Below, piece after piece: positions 1-7,171 of a stretch of 12,972 bases of DNA. Numbering within the stretch: the first letter of the stretch is position 1; every line of letters starts with the position of its first letter. The stretch lies in the NCBI GenBank assembly GCA_001797905.1, contig MGQS01000100.1, positions 4,903 to 17,874 on the forward strand. Reading direction: 5' to 3'. This stretch comes from Deltaproteobacteria bacterium RBG_16_54_11. GTDB taxonomy: Bacteria > Desulfobacterota > B13-G15 > RBG-16-54-18. The notes under the pieces are model-generated. The model was not told the origin of the DNA. It ran no database searches and saw only the letters and a list, made by a program, of their open reading frames with translations. The position numbers and the translations under genes were made by a program.

Positions 1-484
1 TTTTCAAAGGCTGCGGCGGTTTCGGGTCGTGCGAACTGTGGCAGGAAACACACGGCTTCGACGGGTTGTGGGATTCGGCTACGACCTGCGGGAAACCGGT
101 GGGCCGGGTAGGGAGATACTCGTGGCAGAGCAGGCAGAGCGTTCTCGTTCGCGTCACCGCTGGCTTGATATTCTCAGGGTCTTCACTATGCGCTGAGGCA
201 GGTCCATGACATGCCTCGCAGGCGACACCCCGATGATATCCCTGCTTCAAGGTAGCACCTACCTGGTTGTGGCACTCCTCACAGGCCTCGGCGCCCGCGT
301 ATCTGATTGGCTTCTGAAGGTTCGTTGTGATCGAAGAGGCCCGATAGTGGCCCAAATAGCCGAAGTCGGCAGGCACCAATATCCATCGAACCAGGATATA
401 ACCGGCCGCTATGATAACGAGGAGCGCCAGCAGGTGTCTGAGCTGCTCAGGGATTTTGTTCCAAAGAATCCTTATTTTTGACAT
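1..484 (-). CDS. membrane-anchored multiheme cytochrome c, 3' end cut by window edge
   Basis: I translated this frame directly on the minus strand from the ATG at 484-482; it stays open to base 1 and gives 161 residues. It starts with a short basic stretch and one hydrophobic helix (about residues 17-37, ending near VRWILVP), best read as an uncleaved membrane anchor. Four CxxCH haem c sites follow: CEECH 68-72, CEACH 89-93, CLLCH 117-121 and CVSCH 149 with its first Cys at 145. Extra histidines (for example H46, H84, H99, H139, H152) could be distal ligands. The protein should be exported, loaded with haem and act as a periplasmic electron carrier anchored to the inner membrane. Start choice is supported by a purine-rich GGGAGTAGGGG just upstream. 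The partner reductase or dehydrogenase lies outside the window. The family resembles NapC/NrfB-like carriers in layout, but I cannot name an exact one. More haem sites may follow beyond the edge. Confidence 0.9.
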   Translation of the reverse strand, partial: MSKIRILWNKIPEQLRHLLALLVIIAAGYILVRWILVPADFGYLGHYRASSITTNLQKPIRYAGAEACEECHNQVGATLKQGYHRGVACEACHGPASAHSEDPENIKPAVTRTRTLCLLCHEYLPTRPTGFPQVVAESHNPSKPCVSCHSSHDPKPPQPLK

Positions 485-508
485 TCCCCTACTCCCACAT
501 TGTAGCAC

Positions 509-535
509 ATTATATGCACTTCGGTAAAATGTCAA
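509..535 (-). promoter_or_regulatory. candidate sigma-70 promoter of the cytochrome gene
   Basis: Read on the minus strand, a perfect -35 TTGACA (530-535) and a perfect -10 TATAAT (509-514) are separated by 15 bp, shorter than the usual 17. The start would fall near 502, leaving a leader of about 18 nt before the ATG at 484. A second -10-like TACAAT lies at 499-504. Hexamers are excellent and spacing is poor, so the site is likely but not certain. Confidence 0.5.
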
Positions 536-556
536 GGTGTATGTCGAACAGGTTGT

Positions 557-619
557 GTGCCATCCTCACAGGATGGGCACCGTGCTGCCGCTCCAAAGGC
601 GGGACTGGTCCTCAAGACC
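557..619 (-). other. cluster of three small hairpins upstream of the cytochrome promoter
   Basis: Three consecutive short inverted repeats lie here: 557-566 with 570-580 (10-bp stem with one bulged G, loop CAC), 588-591 with 599-602 (CCGC/GCGG), and 607-610 with 616-619 (GGTC/GACC). They could be a structured RNA or protein-binding DNA. A TATAAT at 621-626 (minus) would start transcription just ahead of them, but it has no matching -35. I do not recognise a known riboswitch. The rest of 485-811 shows no credible gene. Confidence 0.2.
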
Positions 620-705
620 CATTATAACCCAAAGGGGCGTGCAGCCTTTTTCATGGTATCACATCTTCATTTGTAAATCGAAAAAGTTGGGACGCTAACC
701 GTATC

Positions 706-744
706 ATTCCGGGGGCGGGATACCTATCATCCCGCCCCCGGAAT
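706..744. terminator. perfect 16-bp inverted repeat downstream of the helicase gene
   Basis: The arms ATTCCGGGGGCGGGAT (706-721) and ATCCCGCCCCCGGAAT (729-744) are exact reverse complements around a 7-nt loop ACCTATC. The GC-rich stem would be very stable. It lies 68 bp past the stop of the minus-strand helicase gene and upstream of the cytochrome gene, where a terminator is expected. No U-tract directly follows on either strand, so it may instead be an mRNA 3'-stabilising hairpin, a factor-dependent terminator or a dispersed repeat. Confidence 0.5.
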
Positions 745-811
745 ACCCCGAAGACTCACATCCTTCTTAGCTCGATACTGCGCTGCGCTTTGTGCCCCTT
801 CGTCAAAGAGC

Positions 812-2026
812 TCAATTGGTGTGCCGGCGCCGTGCCTGTGCCTGGCCCCCGGTCTTGAAGGCAGCGCCGCTGCTTTTCACCTTTTGCTGCCCCGGGAGAG
901 AGGAGGTTGAGCGGCGGGGTATCCGCGTCTTGGCGCAGTACTGTATCTCCCGCAGCCTTTCAAGCTCCTGGGGAACGACAAGGGTAAAAGCGCGACCGCT
1001 TTTCCCCATTCGCGCCGTCCTCCCGATCCGGTGGATATAATGCTGATCATCCTGGGGCAGGTCGTAATTGATAACCGCCTCTATGCCGTCCACATCCAGG
1101 CCCCGGGCGGCCACGTCGGTCGCCACGAGTATTCTCGACTGCCCCGTGCGGAACTTCAGCATGGCATTGTCGCGGCGGGACTGCGTCAGGTCGCCATGCA
1201 GACTGCCGGCGCGATAGCCCCTGATTTGCAGGTCCTTGACGGTCTTGTCTACCCGCCGCTTGGTATTGCAAAAAACCAGGGAGGAGGTCGGGCTGTACGT
1301 ATCGATAAGACGGCACAGTACGTCGAGCTTCATCCACGGTTTCACCTCGAAGTATGCCTGTTCCACCTCGGGGACCGTCAGCTGCTCTCCGGCTACATTG
1401 ACTACCTGCGGATCTCTCTGAAATTTCCTCGTGAGGTCCATAATCGAGCGGGGTATTGTCGCCGAGAAGAGGAGGGTCTGCCGGTCTTCCGGCATGGCCC
1501 ACAGGATCGTCTTCATGTCATCCACGAATCCCATATCGAGCATCCTATCCGCCTCATCGAGCACCACCATCGTGAGCTCATCGAATATCAGCGTGCCCCG
1601 GTTCATATGGTCCATAATGCGTCCCGGCGTCCCGACGACGATGCGCGCACCTCTCTTCAGGCTGTTGAGCTGCCGCTGTATGGGCTGTCCCCCGTAAACA
1701 GGGACTATGTGCGCATCCGTCTTGTATCTCGCCAGCCTCTTCAATTCCTCGGAAACCTGCACGGCGAGCTCCCTCGTGGGGCAGAGGACGAGGGCCTCCA
1801 GCCTCCTGCCCCGCGGCGCGAGCAGCTCAAGCATGGGGATGCCGAAGGCAAGAGTTTTCCCCGTGCCCGTCCGTGCCTGTCCGATAATGTCCTTGCCGTC
1901 AAGGATAAGAGGGATCGCCCCGGATTGAATCGGTGTGAGGTCCTCGAATCCCATGTCTGCCACTGCGTGTTGCAGCTCCTTAGATAAATTCAAATCGTCA
2001 AATCTTTTGTGTTGCATAGTGTTCAT
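812..2026 (-). CDS. DEAD-box ATP-dependent RNA helicase
   Basis: This 404-residue protein is an RNA-unwinding ATPase of the RhlE/SrmB-like bacterial DEAD-box group, acting in the cytoplasm on rRNA assembly, mRNA turnover or cold adaptation. The motifs occur in order (numbered from the chosen start): Q motif LTPIQSG around residue 34, Walker A ARTGTGKT 51-58, PTRELA 83-88, TPGR 133-136, DEAD 157-160, SAT 188-190, then in the second RecA domain HGD around 278, ARGLD 307-311 and HRIGRTAR 332-339. The tail after the core is short, basic and low in complexity, consistent with RNA binding. I chose the ATG at 2026 because AAAGGAG sits 6 nt upstream; an in-frame ATG at 2080 would add 18 residues and has no such site. 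The core looks complete. The precise paralogue (rhlE, deaD, srmB) cannot be fixed by motif alone. Confidence 0.93.
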   Translation of the reverse strand: MNTMQHKRFDDLNLSKELQHAVADMGFEDLTPIQSGAIPLILDGKDIIGQARTGTGKTLAFGIPMLELLAPRGRRLEALVLCPTRELAVQVSEELKRLARYKTDAHIVPVYGGQPIQRQLNSLKRGARIVVGTPGRIMDHMNRGTLIFDELTMVVLDEADRMLDMGFVDDMKTILWAMPEDRQTLLFSATIPRSIMDLTRKFQRDPQVVNVAGEQLTVPEVEQAYFEVKPWMKLDVLCRLIDTYSPTSSLVFCNTKRRVDKTVKDLQIRGYRAGSLHGDLTQSRRDNAMLKFRTGQSRILVATDVAARGLDVDGIEAVINYDLPQDDQHYIHRIGRTARMGKSGRAFTLVVPQELERLREIQYCAKTRIPRRSTSSLPGQQKVKSSGAAFKTGGQAQARRRHTN

Positions 2027-2141
2027 AGTGCTCCTTTGTTGTATTAAGATAGTATTCGGCCGTTCCGTCCTGCTCGGCAATCGGCCATTTTTATGTAGTT
2101 GAAGATAATGGGAAAGCTGAGAGGTTGTATTTGGCTGTACT

Positions 2142-2176
2142 AATATAGCATAGAATATCTTAAATTGCTAGGGCAA
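2142..2176 (-). promoter_or_regulatory. candidate promoter of the helicase gene
   Basis: On the minus strand, TTGCCC (2171-2176) is followed after 18 bp by TATGCT (2147-2152). An overlapping alternative is TAGCAA (2165-2170), 17 bp, TATATT (2142-2147). Both are partial matches in a locally AT-rich patch. Either would give a leader of roughly 110-120 nt before the ATG at 2026. Long leaders are common for cold-inducible helicase mRNAs, but that link is only inference. Confidence 0.3.
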
Positions 2177-2203
2177 AATTGCGTGGCGTGCCGAGCGGCA
2201 AGA

Positions 2204-2223
2204 TCGCCTTATCAAGAAGGCGA
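2204..2223 (-). terminator. possible terminator hairpin after tolA
   Basis: TCGCCTT (2204-2210) and AAGGCGA (2217-2223) form a perfect 7-bp stem around a 6-nt loop, 44 bp past the tolA stop on the minus strand. No run of U follows, so this is a weak or factor-dependent terminator at best. Confidence 0.3.
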
Positions 2224-2266
2224 AAAGGGCATTCCGCTACCGAAAGACACGCCGGTGAGATGGTAT

Positions 2267-3190
2267 TCAGTCGGGTCCGAAGCGGATGCCAACCGCAGTC
2301 GTGTTTTCGGTCATCCCCTTAAGAAAAGGCGGCAACGGTTCAGCCTTTTTAATCGCGCGCATCGCCATCTGGTCATACGCGGCATTGCCCGATTTTTTTT
2401 CAAACCACGCCTTTTGCACCCGCCCATCCCTTTCTATGATAATAACGATGATGGCTTCCAGCTGGCTCTTCCCCTTGGGAAAGTTTTGCGGCAGGGCCCA
2501 TTCTTGTTTTATTTTCTTCTCTACCAGACCCGCGTGCACTTGTTCCAGCGTGCCCCCGCCGGACCCCGTCCCCGTGCCTGAGCCAATGCCGGAACCCGCG
2601 CCGCCCCCGGTAGTGGCAACAATCGGCCCCTGGGCCGGGCTGCTTGCCTTCCCTCCCTCAGCCGCTCCTTGCCCTGCCCCCTCTCGTTCGGCCACCTTTT
2701 TTTGAATCTCCTCGATGGCTACCTTTCTATGAATCTCCTCAATGGCCTCCTGCAGGGATCTATCGGATTCCTCCTCCTTGGCAAGCTGCTCATCTTTTTT
2801 GATATCAGGCGTTTTCTGTTTTTTAGGAGCGAGAGAGACCGCTGCTGTGGCGGGCTTTTCCGTCTTTTGTTCCGGTTTCTTCTGCTCCGGCTGAGCAACG
2901 GCAACGACCTTCTCCGGCTTCTTGCTCTCCTCGGGCTTCGGCTTCTCAGCTGCCGGCGGTACAGGCGGGATTGTAGGAGGGGTCGTCAGGCCGGGGCCGC
3001 CCTTGGGAAGGCCGTCTCCCGGGGGGGAAAAAGGCATGATGGCGACCCGGTAAACAGAGGGCACCATCTTGGTAATCACGAGCCTCGCGCTCAAGCCCAG
3101 GGCGATGACGAGGGCAATATGGAGCACCAGGGAGATGGCCCCTGCCCGCGGCAAGCCGCTCTTATCAGTGCTTCGAGCACGCTTTCTCAT
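2267..3190 (-). CDS. tolA: TolA/TonB-type energy-transducing envelope protein
   Basis: This 307-residue protein should link an inner-membrane proton-driven motor to the outer envelope. A single N-terminal membrane helix lies at about 17-40 (LVLHIALVIALGL core). A Pro/Lys-rich periplasmic stretch spans about 53-125, and a charged helical segment about 133-170 contains a short internal repeat (AIEEIHRKV then AIEEIQKKV). A Gly/Ser/Thr linker follows at 195-213, then a TonB/TolA C-terminal domain (218-307) with the typical FEKKSGN and AIKKAEPLPP segments. It is third in the set after tolQ and tolR, which favours TolA over TonB; the low-complexity linker blurs the two families. The start is the only ATG before the membrane helix and an in-frame stop lies seven codons or fewer upstream, but I see no Shine-Dalgarno sequence. 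An 86-bp spacer separates it from tolR, unlike the tolQ-tolR junction. No tolB or pal follows. Confidence 0.8.
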   Translation of the reverse strand: MRKRARSTDKSGLPRAGAISLVLHIALVIALGLSARLVITKMVPSVYRVAIMPFSPPGDGLPKGGPGLTTPPTIPPVPPAAEKPKPEESKKPEKVVAVAQPEQKKPEQKTEKPATAAVSLAPKKQKTPDIKKDEQLAKEEESDRSLQEAIEEIHRKVAIEEIQKKVAEREGAGQGAAEGGKASSPAQGPIVATTGGGAGSGIGSGTGTGSGGGTLEQVHAGLVEKKIKQEWALPQNFPKGKSQLEAIIVIIIERDGRVQKAWFEKKSGNAAYDQMAMRAIKKAEPLPPFLKGMTENTTAVGIRFGPD

Positions 3191-3276
3191 AGGAGCTGAA
3201 ATTTAATCGGGATGTTTACCCAATGGGGAATTGCAGCCTCCGCAGGCGGATGCCTCGGCTTCCGCCCCCAATTCTC

Positions 3277-3678
3277 TCATCTCTTGAGCTCGACCCCTAA
3301 ACCGGGGTTCTCCACGCCTGCCTGTGTCAGGACATCCATCACCTGGATCACAGAGTCATACCTGACATTTTTATCCCCGTTGATAATCACGGAGACGTCG
3401 GGGCTATTCTGCACCATTGCCTTCAGTTTATCCTTTAAGGCATCCAGGTCGATCCTCGCATCCTCAAGAAAGACCTCACCCTCGGCATCGATGGTGATGA
3501 TGACATCCCGGGACGTCTCTGCGGATTTTGTTGCCTGCGGCAGCTGTACCTTCATGCTCGATTGATAGATGAAGGGGGTGGCTATCATGAAGATGATCAA
3601 GAGGACCAAGACGACATCGGTAAATGGGGTGATGTTGATCTCCGCCATCAATTGGGGTGTTTTTGTCCTTCTCCTCAT
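3277..3678 (-). CDS. tolR: TolR/ExbD-type biopolymer transport protein
   Basis: This 133-residue protein is a stator component of the TolQ-TolR (or ExbB-ExbD) proton channel. It has a short cytoplasmic N-terminus, the family signature NITPFTDVVLVLL (about 15-27) leading into one membrane helix, and a periplasmic domain with VIINGDKNVRYDSVIQVMDV typical of ExbD/TolR. Asp21 in the helix start is the expected proton-carrying residue and is present. Length is normal. The ATG at 3678 lies one base after the tolQ stop, with AGGAAG just ahead inside the end of tolQ, so the two genes are probably translationally coupled and equimolar. Assignment to Tol rather than Exb rests on gene order and the adjacent tolA. 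Confidence 0.9.
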   Translation of the reverse strand: MRRRTKTPQLMAEINITPFTDVVLVLLIIFMIATPFIYQSSMKVQLPQATKSAETSRDVIITIDAEGEVFLEDARIDLDALKDKLKAMVQNSPDVSVIINGDKNVRYDSVIQVMDVLTQAGVENPGLGVELKR

Positions 3679-3679
3679 G

Positions 3680-4303
3680 TTACTTCCTGCCGATCATGTC
3701 GGACAATTCGGAGGCGCTCAATTCCATGTCGATGATGAACGATTCTACCCTCTTGGCAAAATAATTGAAGGCGATAACCGCAGGGATGGCGACAAAAAGC
3801 CCTGTTGCCGTGCAGATCAATGCCTCGGCAACCCCTCCGATCACGATGCTCATCCCGCCGGCCCCGGCCGCGGCAATGTCATGGAACGCCCTGATGATCC
3901 CCAGCACCGTCCCAAAGAGCCCGATATAGACCGCCGTGTTCCCGATGGTCCCCACGATGCCGGTGAAGCGCTCCAATTTTGCGGTCTCGATGGTGATCTC
4001 CCGTTCCATCGCATTGGATATCTCCTTGTCACGCTGGCGAAAGCGCTCAAGCCCGGAACAGATCACGGCGGCGAAAGGGGCAAGCGTATCCTTGCAGGTG
4101 TCTATCGCCTTGTCGATATTGCCGCTTTTTACCGCCCTGGCTATGCCTGCCATAAACTCCGCTCTCTTGGTCTTGGATAGCTTCCGGTAATAGAGTAGCC
4201 TTTCTAAAAGGATGGTTATGGACAAAAAAGAGCAGAGCACGAGGATATACATGGTGAAACCGCCGATCTGAAATATCTCCATGAAGGTCTTTCCTTCAAG
4301 CAT
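3680..4303 (-). CDS. tolQ: TolQ/ExbB/MotA-type proton channel protein
   Basis: This 207-residue inner-membrane protein forms the proton-conducting ring with TolR that energises TolA during outer-membrane constriction and maintenance. The first membrane helix is at about 15-36, a cytoplasmic loop of about 75 residues follows, and a helical hairpin lies at about 115-140 (with the family GLFGTVLGI segment at 128-136) and 155-182. This is the classic TolQ/ExbB/MotA topology. Length is slightly below the usual 220-230. The start is supported by GAGGAGG seven bases upstream. It is the first gene of the minus-strand tol set and diverges from the histidine kinase gene across a 259-bp spacer. ExbB cannot be excluded by sequence alone. 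Confidence 0.9.
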   Translation of the reverse strand: MLEGKTFMEIFQIGGFTMYILVLCSFLSITILLERLLYYRKLSKTKRAEFMAGIARAVKSGNIDKAIDTCKDTLAPFAAVICSGLERFRQRDKEISNAMEREITIETAKLERFTGIVGTIGNTAVYIGLFGTVLGIIRAFHDIAAAGAGGMSIVIGGVAEALICTATGLFVAIPAVIAFNYFAKRVESFIIDMELSASELSDMIGRK

Positions 4304-4337
4304 CTATGGTCCTCCTCACTATGGTATTTCTTGGAAT

Positions 4338-4362
4338 AAGGGGTTCCTTCCGAAACCCCCTT
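4338..4362 (-). other. hairpin in the tolQ leader
   Basis: AAGGGGTT (4338-4345) and AACCCCCTT (4354-4362) pair with one bulged C around an 8-nt loop. It lies between the candidate tolQ promoter and the ribosome-binding site and could act on mRNA stability or attenuation. It also loosely resembles the GTTCC...GGAAC dyads near 8470-8490, but with a different spacer. The remainder of 4401-4562 shows no gene; only GC-rich homopolymer patches are visible. Confidence 0.25.
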
Positions 4363-4371
4363 GTGACCATT

Positions 4372-4400
4372 AATATTACCCAATTGTCAGAATTTGGCAA
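4372..4400 (-). promoter_or_regulatory. candidate sigma-70 promoter of the tol genes
   Basis: On the minus strand, TTGCCA (4395-4400, five of six to consensus) is followed after exactly 17 bp by AATATT (4372-4377, four of six). It would begin a transcript about 60 nt before the tolQ ATG. This is the best match in the divergent spacer. Confidence 0.4.
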
Positions 4401-4562
4401 GCGGTATATCCGGACCTTTTCCCAGTCAGGACGCCCGGCACAGTGGCCTGAGGCATCAAGACCATGACCCCTCTTCCCGGGGGGTTTCATCCCCCATTGA
4501 ACCCATCCACCTTTGCTGGTATGTTAGGATAATCCCGCCGAGAAGAAGGGTACGCATACAGC

Positions 4563-5786
4563 ATGTCTTTCAAGAGGGCCTTACGGTTTCTCGCCTTGAT
4601 GGTCTTTATCTGTATCGTGGTGGTGCTCCTTGCCCGCAGCAGCATCTGGGAGCTGCGGGCCAGGGCAGAGCAGGGCTTTACACAAGGGCGATTGGTCGAG
4701 CTGCAGGAGATGGCCGATGGCAAGCAGGCCTTTCCCGGCCCCCTCTATCGCGTGACGCCGGAGAGGGAGCTCCGCCCCCTGGGAAAGACCGATCCCCTGC
4801 CGCAATCCATGAGCGATTCAATCCTTGCTTCCCTTCCCGCCGGCCCTGGGGGGTTTCGCCTGGGTGATCAATACTGGGTCTGCCTCCCCTTGAAGGACGG
4901 CACCTACCTCCTTTCCAGCGTCCCCTACCATGAGGTCATCGCCTGGACCGCGGGATTTGAGGCCCGCGAGATCAGGAATGCCATACTCGTGATGGCGGCC
5001 TTTGGGGTCCTGGCCCTGGTCTGGATGTGGGCGGACTGGCGGGCCATGATGGCGGCCCAAAAGGCGCAGATGGTGGAGGAGCTGGAGCAAAAGGTCCGGG
5101 AGAGGACCGAGGCCTTGCAGAGGATGAACCGCCTGGCGAGGCTCGGGGAGTTCTCCGCCGGCCTGGCCCACGAGATCCGCAACCCCCTGGGCTCCCTGGT
5201 GACCGCTGCCAAACTCCTCCCCGATGCCACGGGGGGGGAGCAGGAGGAGTTGATTGGGGTGATGAAGCGGGAGTCTGCCAGGCTGGACCGCTTCCTGGCC
5301 GATTTCCTCGACTTCTCCAAGGACCCTTTGCCCAGGATCAGGATGAACCCTTTACACCCCATCCTGCAGCGGACCCTGGAGGGGGCAAAGAGGGGGGAGG
5401 CGTTTCAGCGGGTGCGCATCACCTATCGCCTGGACCCGCAGATCAAGGAGATCCCCTGCGACCCCGAGCAGCTGGAGCAGGTCTTTTGGAACATCGCCCT
5501 CAACGGAGCCCAGGCCATGGGGGGGGAGGGAGAGCTGCTTGTCTCCTCCTGCCGCAATGGGCGCTGGGCCGAGGTATCATTCAGGGACACGGGACCGGGC
5601 ATACCCCCTGAGCAGAGGGAGCGGATCTTCGAGCCCCTGTACACGGAGCGGCGCGAGGGGACCGGGCTCGGGCTCTCCATCGCCAGCAGGATCGTGGAGG
5701 CCCACAATGGCTTTATCCAGGTGGCAAGCGACGCTTGCTCCTGGACCCTCTTCACCGTTTTCCTTCCCCTACAGGATGAAGGATGA
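4563..5786 (+). CDS. membrane sensor histidine kinase (NtrB-like class)
   Basis: This 407-residue kinase should sense a periplasmic or membrane signal and phosphorylate the response regulator encoded next. Two membrane helices (about 8-24 and 139-157) flank a roughly 110-residue extracytoplasmic domain with no motif I recognise. A short coiled linker (165-190) leads to the dimerisation domain with the H-box LAHEIRNPL, phospho-acceptor His203. The ATPase domain shows N box NIALN (310-314), DTGPGIP (342-348), FEPLY (356-360) and GTGLGLSI (366-373). All catalytic boxes look intact. The closing GATGAAGGATGA places its stop 4 bp inside the regulator start, so the pair is translationally coupled. 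Its own ribosome-binding site is weak (AAGAAGGG, 12 nt from the ATG), so expression may be low. H-box and ATPase style match the NtrB-like kinases that partner sigma-54 activators. Confidence 0.93.
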   Translation: MSFKRALRFLALMVFICIVVVLLARSSIWELRARAEQGFTQGRLVELQEMADGKQAFPGPLYRVTPERELRPLGKTDPLPQSMSDSILASLPAGPGGFRLGDQYWVCLPLKDGTYLLSSVPYHEVIAWTAGFEAREIRNAILVMAAFGVLALVWMWADWRAMMAAQKAQMVEELEQKVRERTEALQRMNRLARLGEFSAGLAHEIRNPLGSLVTAAKLLPDATGGEQEELIGVMKRESARLDRFLADFLDFSKDPLPRIRMNPLHPILQRTLEGAKRGEAFQRVRITYRLDPQIKEIPCDPEQLEQVFWNIALNGAQAMGGEGELLVSSCRNGRWAEVSFRDTGPGIPPEQRERIFEPLYTERREGTGLGLSIASRIVEAHNGFIQVASDACSWTLFTVFLPLQDEG

Positions 5787-7135
5787 CGGAGCGGAAACAT
5801 AAGGGTCACATCCTGGTGGTGGATGATGAGCCTTCCATGAGGACGACCCTCTCCATCCTCTTGAAGAGGGAGGGGTACCGGGTCTCGCAGGCGAGCGGGG
5901 GGGTTGAGGCGATAAAGATGCTGGCGCCGGGGGAGTACGACATGCTCCTCACCGATCTGAAGATGGAGGGGATGGACGGGATAGAGCTCCTGCGCCATAT
6001 CAAGGCCGTTGATCCTCAGGCCGAGGTCCTCATCTTCACCGCCTACGGGACCATAGCCTCGGCAGTCGAGGCGATGAAGCTCGGGGCATATGACTACATC
6101 GGCAAACCCTTTGATGAAGAGGAGCTCCTGTTGAAAGTAGCCAGGGCCTTGGAGCGCAAGGCCCTGGTCAAGGAGGTCCAGGTCCTGCGGGCGGAGTTAC
6201 AGGGACGAGGAGAAAGGGGACAGATCATCGCCGCCAGCAAGGAGATGAGGGAGGTCTTGGCGCAGATAGACCAGATTGCCCCCACCGAGGCCACTGTCTT
6301 GATCGAGGGGGAGAGCGGCACGGGCAAGGAGCTCGTCGCCCGGGCCATCCACCGGGGGAGCCTGCGCAGCGATCGCCCCTTCATCCCCATCAACTGCAGC
6401 ACCTTCCCCGACACCCTCCTGGAGAGCGAGCTTTTCGGCTATGAAAAGGGCGCCTTCACCGGCGCGGACAAGGGGCGCAAGGGGCTCTTTGAGGCGGCCC
6501 ATACGGGAACCCTCTTTTTGGATGAGATCGCTGACATGCCCCTGCCCCTCCAGGGGAAGCTCCTGCGTGCCCTGCAGGAGGGGGAGGTGAGGAGGCTGGG
6601 GAGCACGGCGACCATCAGGGTCGAGGTCCGCATCGTGGCCGCCACCAACAAAAAGGTCGACGCCCTGGTGGCCCAGGGCATCATCCGCGACGACCTCTTC
6701 TATCGCCTCAACGTAGTCAGGATCGTGATCCCCCCTTTGCGGGAGAGGCCCGACGACATCATCCCCCTTGCCCAGCACTTCCTGGATGTCTATAGGAAGA
6801 GGGCCAAAAAGGAGATCATGGGCTTTGCCCCTGATGCCGCCCAGGCCATGCTCGACCATCCCTGGCCCGGGAACGTGCGGGAGCTGGAGAACGCGGTGGA
6901 GCGGGGCGTTATCCTCTGCCAATCCTCCTCCATCACCGCGCAGGACCTATCCCTGAGTATCCCCCTGCTCGATACGGGGTCTGACCAGGGGATGACCCTC
7001 AAGGAGCTGGAGCGGCGCCACACCCTCTCTGCCCTGGAGCGGCACGGCGGCAACCAGGCCGAGACAGCCCGGGAGCTGGGCATCGGACGCAACACCCTCT
7101 GGAGGCGGCTCAAGGAGTACGGTATCATCCCGTAG
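5783..7135 (+). CDS. NtrC-family sigma-54-dependent response regulator
   Basis: This 450-residue regulator should, once phosphorylated, hydrolyse ATP to open sigma-54 promoters. The receiver domain (about 8-120) has the acidic pair D14/D15, phospho-acceptor D58 (LLTDLKM), T86 and K108 (IGKPF). The AAA+ domain (about 148-378) has Walker A GESGTGKE (176-183), the sigma-54 contact loop GAFTGA (223-228), Walker B LFLDEIA (244-250) and WPGNVRELENAVERGV (361-376). A Fis-type helix-turn-helix closes the protein (ETARELGIGRNTLWRRLKEY, 427-446). Every catalytic residue expected for a working activator is present. The gene overlaps the kinase gene by ATGA. The nearest sigma-54-type promoter in this window is at 8559-8574, about 1.4 kb downstream, and is a plausible but unproven target. 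Confidence 0.95.
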   Translation: MTERKHKGHILVVDDEPSMRTTLSILLKREGYRVSQASGGVEAIKMLAPGEYDMLLTDLKMEGMDGIELLRHIKAVDPQAEVLIFTAYGTIASAVEAMKLGAYDYIGKPFDEEELLLKVARALERKALVKEVQVLRAELQGRGERGQIIAASKEMREVLAQIDQIAPTEATVLIEGESGTGKELVARAIHRGSLRSDRPFIPINCSTFPDTLLESELFGYEKGAFTGADKGRKGLFEAAHTGTLFLDEIADMPLPLQGKLLRALQEGEVRRLGSTATIRVEVRIVAATNKKVDALVAQGIIRDDLFYRLNVVRIVIPPLRERPDDIIPLAQHFLDVYRKRAKKEIMGFAPDAAQAMLDHPWPGNVRELENAVERGVILCQSSSITAQDLSLSIPLLDTGSDQGMTLKELERRHTLSALERHGGNQAETARELGIGRNTLWRRLKEYGIIP

Positions 7136-7137
7136 TT

Positions 7138-7171
7138 ATCCGCCATTGAATAAACCGATGGCGTTACGGAT
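7138..7171. terminator. imperfect hairpin between convergent genes
   Basis: ATCCG/CGGAT (7138-7142, 7167-7171) and CCAT/ATGG (7143-7146, 7158-7161) can stack with a 5-nt bulge on one side. The site separates the plus-strand regulator stop from the minus-strand membrane-protein stop, where a shared terminator would be useful. There is no U-tract, so support is positional. Confidence 0.25.

Noticed and set aside
206..481. Plus-strand open frame of 91 codons
   Set aside because: It lies antisense to the cytochrome gene, whose four CxxCH motifs are unmistakable on the other strand.
533..626. Minus-strand remnant reading MGLEDQSRLWSGSTVPIL, then in another frame CEDGTQPVRHTP
   Set aside because: It looks like a small frameshifted gene with a conserved-looking pattern, but it has no ribosome-binding site and I cannot tie it to a family, so it is not listed as a pseudogene.
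1031..1987. Plus-strand open frame of 318 codons
   Set aside because: It is the mirror of the DEAD-box helicase gene, which carries all family motifs; long antisense frames are common in GC-rich genes.
4548..4562. GG-N10-GC sigma-54-like match just before the kinase gene
   Set aside because: Transcription would begin inside the coding region, past the ATG, and -24/-12 hexamers match poorly.
5027..5611. Plus-strand open frame of 194 codons inside the kinase gene
   Set aside because: Gly/Pro-rich frame-shifted reading of the kinase gene; the kinase frame has intact H, N and G boxes.
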